From Desulforapulum sp034007745 (GTDB lineage Bacteria; Desulfobacterota; Desulfobacteria; Desulfobacterales; Desulfobacteraceae), in assembly GCA_034007745.1 (NCBI GenBank), contig JAVEQI010000001.1:1-64000 (forward strand): a stretch of DNA of 64,000 nt, read 5' to 3'. A program made the translations under genes and the position numbers. Numbering within the stretch: position 1 is the stretch's first letter; the number at the start of each line of letters is the position of its first letter. The notes under the pieces were generated by a model. The model did no database searches. It saw nothing but the letters and a program-made list of their open reading frames with translations, and was not told the DNA's origin. Positions 59,094 to 64,000 of the stretch are shown piece after piece.

Positions 59094-60374
59094 ATGACAA
59101 AGAGATCATTTATTGGATTAATCGGCCCCAGACTCTTGTGCGATCGGATTGAATCCGACCCAAGGGAACCAGAATCAACCCCCATTCCCCAACGACTCAT
59201 TCTGCTGATCCATGAACCTTTGGACAGCACACGAGAGACCCTGATTAAGAAAGGAGATCTGGTGAAACAGGGGGAACAGATCATCCTTTACAAGGAGAGC
59301 ACAGAGTATGCCATTGCTCCTGATTCGGGAACCATAACCCACATTGCCTCCTACTCGGGTGATTTTGGAACCGTTGAGACCTACCTGGTACTTGAACGGG
59401 ATGGAAAGAGCAATAAGGCCAACAACTTCTCAAAGGTTGCCGAAACACCCGAACTTGCCACGGCAGACAGATTCTTAAGACGCCTGCCCGGAGCCCCTCC
59501 CTTTGCCCAGCTGCTTGACCCGGAACTCAAAATAGACACACTGGTAATTGAAGGAACAGACTCGGACCTCTCCTCCACAACACGGCAATATCTTCTGACA
59601 ACGGCCAGGCCTGAAATCGAACGGGGAATCGCCCTACTCAAGCAGATCACCGAAATTAAAAACATCGCCATTACAATCCCCCTGGAGCTGAGAGAATCGC
59701 TTTTATTCAACGGGGTCCGAACCTTACTTATCCCACCCGAATACCCCAAGGCTCTTCCAAAAATCGTAATGAACGAACTTTTAGGTATAGTCCCGACACC
59801 TGGATGCTCCTGCGAAGAGCAGGGGGTTCTTTTCATGGGAGTGGAGGCCGTGATCTCCATGGCCCGCGCCTATGCGCTGAAAGATCCTGTTTACGACAAG
59901 GTGGTCACCGTCATTGGTAAAGACGGCTCACAACACAGGATCAGGGCCTTTATCGGCACCCCGATCCATCGAATTTTCAAACAGTTCAACATCGTGTGCA
60001 ATGAGGGGGATCGAATCATTATCGGCGGCCCCATGAAGGGAATCGCCGCCTATAGCCTTTACCATCCTATTCAGCCCGACACGGACACGGTCATTGTCCA
60101 GGATCGCAGCGAGATCCCCTATGTTTCAGATTATCCGTGCATCAACTGTGGAAAGTGCGTAAGGATCTGTCCTGCAAATGTGCCGGTGAATCTTCTGGTT
60201 CGATACCTTGAGGCAAACCTATACCAAGAGGCCGCCGATAATTTTGATCTGAACTCATGCATAGAATGCGGTATGTGCAGCTATGTCTGCACCTCAAGGA
60301 TACCACTGTTTCAATATATAAGACTCGGAAAGCACGAGCTTATCGAACTGGAAACGGAGGAGACCCATGCATAA
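59094..60374 (+). CDS. rnfC: Ion-translocating ferredoxin:NAD+ oxidoreductase subunit RnfC
   Basis: RnfC is the peripheral NADH/FMN-binding subunit of Rnf. The 426-residue protein has an N-terminal barrel-like domain, a NuoF-like Rossmann domain (TPGCSCEEQGVLFMGVEAV region), a SLBB segment and two C-terminal [4Fe-4S] motifs, CINCGKCVRIC and CIECGMCSYVC. It lacks the long Ala-rich tail of the E. coli protein. The stop overlaps the rnfD start by 8 bases. The gene order C-D-G-E-A-B is the standard one. Confidence 0.95.
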   Translation: MTKRSFIGLIGPRLLCDRIESDPREPESTPIPQRLILLIHEPLDSTRETLIKKGDLVKQGEQIILYKESTEYAIAPDSGTITHIASYSGDFGTVETYLVLERDGKSNKANNFSKVAETPELATADRFLRRLPGAPPFAQLLDPELKIDTLVIEGTDSDLSSTTRQYLLTTARPEIERGIALLKQITEIKNIAITIPLELRESLLFNGVRTLLIPPEYPKALPKIVMNELLGIVPTPGCSCEEQGVLFMGVEAVISMARAYALKDPVYDKVVTVIGKDGSQHRIRAFIGTPIHRIFKQFNIVCNEGDRIIIGGPMKGIAAYSLYHPIQPDTDTVIVQDRSEIPYVSDYPCINCGKCVRICPANVPVNLLVRYLEANLYQEAADNFDLNSCIECGMCSYVCTSRIPLFQYIRLGKHELIELETEETHA

Positions 60375-61335
60375 ACAAAACAAATATACCGTATCCCACG
60401 CCCCATTCTGGCATGACGGCGACACCATCTCGGCCATGAACATAAACGTCATTCTATCGGCCCTGCCTGCGGCCCTATTCGGTGTACTCACCTTTGGGCT
60501 TCCTGCCCTGGGAGTACTGACCCTGGCCGTTTCAACGGCCATGCTCTGGGAGCTTGCCTTTAATCTGATCTCCCGCCGGACCATTACCGTTGGCGACTTT
60601 GATGCGGCGGTAATCGGGCTCTTTGTGGGAATGATGCTTCCTGCCACCACCCCTTGGTGGGTGGTACTGACCGGAACATTTTTTGCCGTTGTGATCGGCA
60701 AACAAATTTACGGTGGAATCGGCGCCAACCCCTTTAATCCGGCAGTTATTGGAATTGCCGTGCTCCTGGTTGCCTGGAAGGGATTCTTTGACTTTGATGC
60801 GGCCCTTTTAAACTATGAACTTAAATTTACAGCCCTGGCTCCCCTTGGGGCACTCAAACACCAGGGAGTTGCAGCGGTGGGTCTCTTCCCACTCAAGGAC
60901 CTTGCCATGGGCAGTCAGGTGGGAGCCATTGGTACCACCTTCGGCCTTGGCATCATACTTGGGGGGTTCTACCTGATCCTGAGGGGGTTTATTCGCTGGG
61001 AAATTACCCTCTCCTATGTGGGCGGCATCCTTTTAACGGCCCTTGTCTTCAATATCGTCAATCCAGATTCATACGCCCCTCCCATGTTTCACCTCTTTAC
61101 CGGGTACACCCTTTTCGCCGCCTTTTTCCTTGCAACCGAGAATTCGTCCTCACCTGTGAACCTCATTCCCATGGTTATCTACGGTATTATGGGCGGCGTT
61201 ATGACGATCCTCATCAGAAACATCGGGTACTATGCCGACGGCACTGTTTTTGCGATTCTTTTGATTAACCTAATAAACCCACTCATCGACAGAATCAGAC
61301 CAAAAGCTCTGGGAAAGGTTGTGAAAAATGCGTGA
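60367..61335 (+). CDS. rnfD: Ion-translocating oxidoreductase subunit RnfD
   Basis: RnfD is the NqrB-like membrane subunit. The 322-residue protein has about nine or ten membrane helices, the GANPFNPAVIGI motif and, near the C-terminus, FLATENSSSPVN. The segment aligned by eye with the flavinylation motif (S/T)GATPL reads TALAPL (about 155-160), so the covalent-FMN Thr may be missing (Ala158). rnfD overlaps both neighbours by 8 bases. Confidence 0.94.
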   Translation: MHKQNKYTVSHAPFWHDGDTISAMNINVILSALPAALFGVLTFGLPALGVLTLAVSTAMLWELAFNLISRRTITVGDFDAAVIGLFVGMMLPATTPWWVVLTGTFFAVVIGKQIYGGIGANPFNPAVIGIAVLLVAWKGFFDFDAALLNYELKFTALAPLGALKHQGVAAVGLFPLKDLAMGSQVGAIGTTFGLGIILGGFYLILRGFIRWEITLSYVGGILLTALVFNIVNPDSYAPPMFHLFTGYTLFAAFFLATENSSSPVNLIPMVIYGIMGGVMTILIRNIGYYADGTVFAILLINLINPLIDRIRPKALGKVVKNA

Positions 61336-61921
61336 AATGATAAGTATGGTTGTTGTCCTGACTATTTTAAGCGCCTTTTCAGGCGGCTTGCTCGCAACTG
61401 TCAGAAGCAACACACAGGACAGGATAGAGAATCAGGTATTGAAATTTGAAAAGGCTCCGGCGATCAAGGCCATCCTCAGCGAGGTATCCAATGATCCTCT
61501 CCAGGACCGCTTCAAGCTGACCAGCGACGACGACGAAATAACCTTTTTTGTCGGCAAAAAAGATGGATCCTTCGAATCCATCGCCTTTGAAACACAGGGT
61601 AAGGGGTTTGAGGGTCCTATCGGCCTTATGGTCGGAATCGATATTGCGACAGACAACGTCATTGGAGTTCGCATCACCACCCACAGCGAGACCCCGGGGG
61701 TGGGATCAAGGGCCAAGGATGATCCAGCCTTTGTCAGACAGTTCACAGGCAAATCCCTTGAAAAAGGTTTTGCCGTAAAGAACGACAACGGCGAAATCGA
61801 TGCGATATCAGGGGCCACCATCACCTCCAAAGGGGTATGTATCGCCGCTACAAAGGCCCAGGTTCTTTATACGAAGCTGAAACCTGAGATAAAAACTCAA
61901 ATCAATAACATGGCCAATTAG
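61328..61921 (+). CDS. rnfG: Ion-translocating oxidoreductase subunit RnfG
   Basis: RnfG is a single-helix membrane protein with a periplasmic FMN-binding domain. The N-terminal helix covers about residues 5-25. The flavinylation motif SGAT (S161-T164, in DAISGATITSKGV) is intact, with T164 the expected FMN attachment site. An ApbE-type flavin transferase is required in principle; none is in the window. The protein is 197 aa. Confidence 0.95.
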   Translation: MREMISMVVVLTILSAFSGGLLATVRSNTQDRIENQVLKFEKAPAIKAILSEVSNDPLQDRFKLTSDDDEITFFVGKKDGSFESIAFETQGKGFEGPIGLMVGIDIATDNVIGVRITTHSETPGVGSRAKDDPAFVRQFTGKSLEKGFAVKNDNGEIDAISGATITSKGVCIAATKAQVLYTKLKPEIKTQINNMAN

Positions 61922-61933
61922 GAGACAATCGTT

Positions 61934-62527
61934 ATGGCACAATCCATAGCAAAAGAATTTACTAAAGGGCTCTGGGCTGAACTTCCACCGTTTAGACTCG
62001 TTCTGGGTCTCTGCCCTGTGCTTGCTGTAACCCAGAGCGTAGAAAACGGGATCGGAATGGGACTTGCGACCACCTTTGTTCTGATCTGTTCAAACTTTCT
62101 GGTCAGCCTCCTTAGAACCGTCATCCCTGCGAAGGTAAGGATCGCCTGCTATATCGTCATCATCGCCACCTTTGTAACCATTGTCGAACTTTTAATGCAG
62201 GCCTTTACCTATGAGCTGTTCCTGAAACTTGGCATCTTCATCCCCCTCATTGTGGTAAACTGCATCGTACTCGGCCGAGCCGAAGCCTTTGCCGGCAAGA
62301 ACCCTCCCCACCTGGCCATTGCCGACGGCCTTGGCATGGGTGTGGGTTTTACCCTCTCCCTTGGAGCCCTCGGAGTTATCCGGGAGAGCCTCGGTGCAGG
62401 TACCATCCTTGGCAACCCTGTTTTCGGGCCTGATTTTCAGCCGTTCACCTTCATGGTTCAGGCACCTGGTGCCTTTGTCTGCCTGGGGTTGCTGCTGTGC
62501 ATGATGAACCTCATCGGTAAAAAATAA
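61934..62527 (+). CDS. rnfE: Ion-translocating oxidoreductase subunit RnfE
   Basis: RnfE is an NqrD-like membrane subunit with six helices in 197 aa. The characteristic half-motifs LGLCPVLAVTQSVENGIGMG and IPLIVVNCIVLGRAEAFA are present; the Cys in each belongs to the membrane [2Fe-2S] site shared with RnfA. It starts 12 bases after rnfG and ends 11 bases before rnfA. Confidence 0.95.
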   Translation: MAQSIAKEFTKGLWAELPPFRLVLGLCPVLAVTQSVENGIGMGLATTFVLICSNFLVSLLRTVIPAKVRIACYIVIIATFVTIVELLMQAFTYELFLKLGIFIPLIVVNCIVLGRAEAFAGKNPPHLAIADGLGMGVGFTLSLGALGVIRESLGAGTILGNPVFGPDFQPFTFMVQAPGAFVCLGLLLCMMNLIGKK

Positions 62528-62538
62528 GGAGACATGTA

Positions 62539-63114
62539 ATGACTGACTACTTTGTTCTTGCCATCAGCTGCATATTTGTAAACAACATTCTCCTTGCCCA
62601 GTACCTGGGAAACTGTCCGTTCCTTGGCACCTCTAAGAAGATGGAGACTGCAACGGGTATGGGCATGGCCGTTGTGTTTGTCCTGGTTCTGGCCGGACTC
62701 ATCACCTGGGTCACAGACAACTTCCTGTTAAAACCCCTGAATATCGAATATCTCAGGACCCTCTCGTTCATCCTGGTCATTGCGTCCCTGGTACAGTTTG
62801 TCGAGATGTTTCTCAAGAAAAGCATTCCAGCCCTGTATGCGGGACTCGGCATCTTTCTGCCTTTGATCACAACCAACTGCGCCGTCATGGGTGTCTGCCT
62901 GATCAACATCAAAGAGGAGTACACCTTTGTCCAGGCAGCAGTGGCATCATTCAGCTATGCAGTGGGTTTTGGCCTTGCCCTGGTGCTCTTTGCAGGACTC
63001 AGGGAAAGAATCAACATTGCAAGGGTTCCCCAACCGCTCCAGGACACCTCCCTGGGTCTTGTCACAGCGGGAATGATCGCTCTTTCTTTCTATGCGTTCA
63101 AAGGAATGGTATAA
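62539..63114 (+). CDS. rnfA: Ion-translocating oxidoreductase subunit RnfA
   Basis: RnfA is the NqrE-like partner of RnfE, with six helices and inverted topology. VNNILLAQYLGNCPFLGTSK and PLITTNCAVMGVCLIN carry the conserved Cys for the intramembrane [2Fe-2S] cluster. It is 191 aa, the standard length. rnfB begins 3 bases after its stop. Confidence 0.95.
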   Translation: MTDYFVLAISCIFVNNILLAQYLGNCPFLGTSKKMETATGMGMAVVFVLVLAGLITWVTDNFLLKPLNIEYLRTLSFILVIASLVQFVEMFLKKSIPALYAGLGIFLPLITTNCAVMGVCLINIKEEYTFVQAAVASFSYAVGFGLALVLFAGLRERINIARVPQPLQDTSLGLVTAGMIALSFYAFKGMV

Positions 63115-63117
63115 GCT

Positions 63118-64000
63118 ATGATTGAAGCATTGATTTTCATGATGGTCCTTGGCACTACCTGCGGCATCGTTCTGAGCTTTGCCTCTAAAATCTTTTACGT
63201 TTATGAAGATCCAAGAATTGCCCTGGTCGAAGAAAATCTTGCCGGTGCCAACTGCGGCGGCTGCGGTTATGCCGGTTGCAGTGCTGCGGCCGAAGCAGTC
63301 GTGACGGGAAGAGCCGCACCCAGCGTATGCGTCATCTCAAACCCTGAATCTATATTAAAGGTGGCTTCCGTCATGGGCCTTGACCCTGGAACTGCGGAAT
63401 CCAAGCAGGCCTATAATATGTGTGAAGGCGGAACAAGGGCCACCGACAAGTACCATTATATGGGGGTAAATTCGTGCAAGGCCATGTCCGTCGTGTTCGG
63501 CGGCAAGCGTGACTGCCACATCGGGTGCATCGGCCTTGGTGATTGTGTAAAGGCGTGCAAATTCGGGGCTGTTTACATGGGTTCCCAGGGCCACCCGGTT
63601 GTGAACGACGACCTCTGTGTGGGTTGTGGTGCCTGCCAGAAAGCCTGCCCCAAGGACATCATCGAGGTCAAGAACCTGTCTGAGAAGCTTCTGAAATTCA
63701 ACCAGAAACATGATCCTCTTGCACCCTGCGCCCAAACCTGCCCGGCTGAGATCAACATCCCCAGGTACATCGCCCAGATAAGAAACAACGACTACCTGGG
63801 GGCCGTCCGAACCATCCGCCTCAGGAACCCCCTGTTGCTCGCCTGCGGCAGGGTCTGCCCCCATCCCTGTGAATCTGAATGCCGCAGGGGAATCGAAGAC
63901 GATCCAGTATCCATCAACCAGCTCAAACGATTTGTTGCCGATTATGAGATGTTTTCCGGCACCAGAATCCCCATCAAGTGTGCACCTGATACGGGCAAAA
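63118..64000 (+). CDS. rnfB: RnfB with C-terminal GltD-like extension (partial, runs off the window)
   Basis: RnfB accepts electrons from ferredoxin. 294 residues are visible from ATG 63118. An N-terminal helix precedes the ANCGGCGYAGC [4Fe-4S] domain. A C-rich segment (SCKAMS, CHIGCIGLGDCVKAC) and a ferredoxin motif CVGCGACQKACP follow, about to residue 190. From C204 the frame continues without a break into CAQTCPAEINIPRYI, ACGRVCPHPCESECRRG and PVSINQLKRF, the Fe-S domain that precedes the FAD domain in GltD, NfnB and dihydropyrimidine dehydrogenase. Short RnfB proteins lack this. The 3' end is missing. Confidence 0.9.
   Translation, partial: MIEALIFMMVLGTTCGIVLSFASKIFYVYEDPRIALVEENLAGANCGGCGYAGCSAAAEAVVTGRAAPSVCVISNPESILKVASVMGLDPGTAESKQAYNMCEGGTRATDKYHYMGVNSCKAMSVVFGGKRDCHIGCIGLGDCVKACKFGAVYMGSQGHPVVNDDLCVGCGACQKACPKDIIEVKNLSEKLLKFNQKHDPLAPCAQTCPAEINIPRYIAQIRNNDYLGAVRTIRLRNPLLLACGRVCPHPCESECRRGIEDDPVSINQLKRFVADYEMFSGTRIPIKCAPDTGK

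Overview
The window looks like chromosomal DNA from a strictly anaerobic, sulfate-reducing deltaproteobacterium of the Desulfobacteraceae type (Desulfobacterium/Desulforapulum-like). The main evidence is a complete dsrMKJOP operon for the dissimilatory sulfite reduction electron-transfer complex. Supporting evidence is an rnf operon preceded by a multiheme cytochrome c gene, a soluble methylmalonyl-CoA/oxaloacetate-type transcarboxylase cluster, and many low-oxygen-style Fe-S and heme proteins. The species name is inference; no 16S rRNA is present.

Layout. 0.3-7.4 kb, minus strand: an acidic protein, argS, a SPOR protein, gatC, gatA, a small protein and mutL, probably driven by one promoter at 7426-7453. 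7.6-7.8 kb: two tRNA-Ser genes with promoter and terminator. 7.9-11.2 kb: pgi and an unrecognised protein with a nucleoside-phosphorylase-like end. 11.6-18.7 kb: an M18 aminopeptidase, then an RsbRD-N-like protein and dsrMKJOP with a strong terminator. 18.8-24.1 kb: rplU-rpmA-obg-proB-proA-nadD-rsfS. 24.4-27.3 kb: gpmI, an orphan HsdR_N protein and a zinc-ribbon protein. 27.6-31.5 kb: the carboxyltransferase cluster. 31.7-35.5 kb: coaE, a DUF6125-like gene and a stand-alone EF-G gene. 35.6-41.5 kb: an M48/TPR protease, parA-parB, an unusual IspH-UbiA fusion and a PlsC-type acyltransferase.

41.6-57.5 kb is the most unusual region. A sigma-54 activator faces an 11.6-kb gene for a 3871-residue megasynthase. 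The apparent domain order is ER-like(NMO) x2, KS, KS (chain-length-factor-like), AT, KS, three tandem ACPs, KR, DH. It is followed by a Sfp-type phosphopantetheinyl transferase and, convergently, a histidine kinase/response regulator pair. It resembles a PfaD-PfaC-PfaA polyunsaturated or secondary-lipid synthase compressed into one polypeptide, but all three ACPs carry Thr where the phosphopantetheinylated Ser is expected. The product is unknown.

57.7-64 kb: tRNA-Asn, an RseC-like gene, a tetraheme cytochrome and rnfCDGEA plus the start of rnfB. The RnfB reading frame runs past its ferredoxin domains into a GltD-like domain and is cut by the window edge.

Intergenic DNA is rich in short repeats. 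There are two families of period-7 arrays (TAGCNNT/NNGCTAA and NNACTAN types) and a dispersed palindromic element around GTCCTGCGGAC. One composite copy pair differs by exactly three heptads. No CRISPR array, insertion sequence or prophage was recognised.
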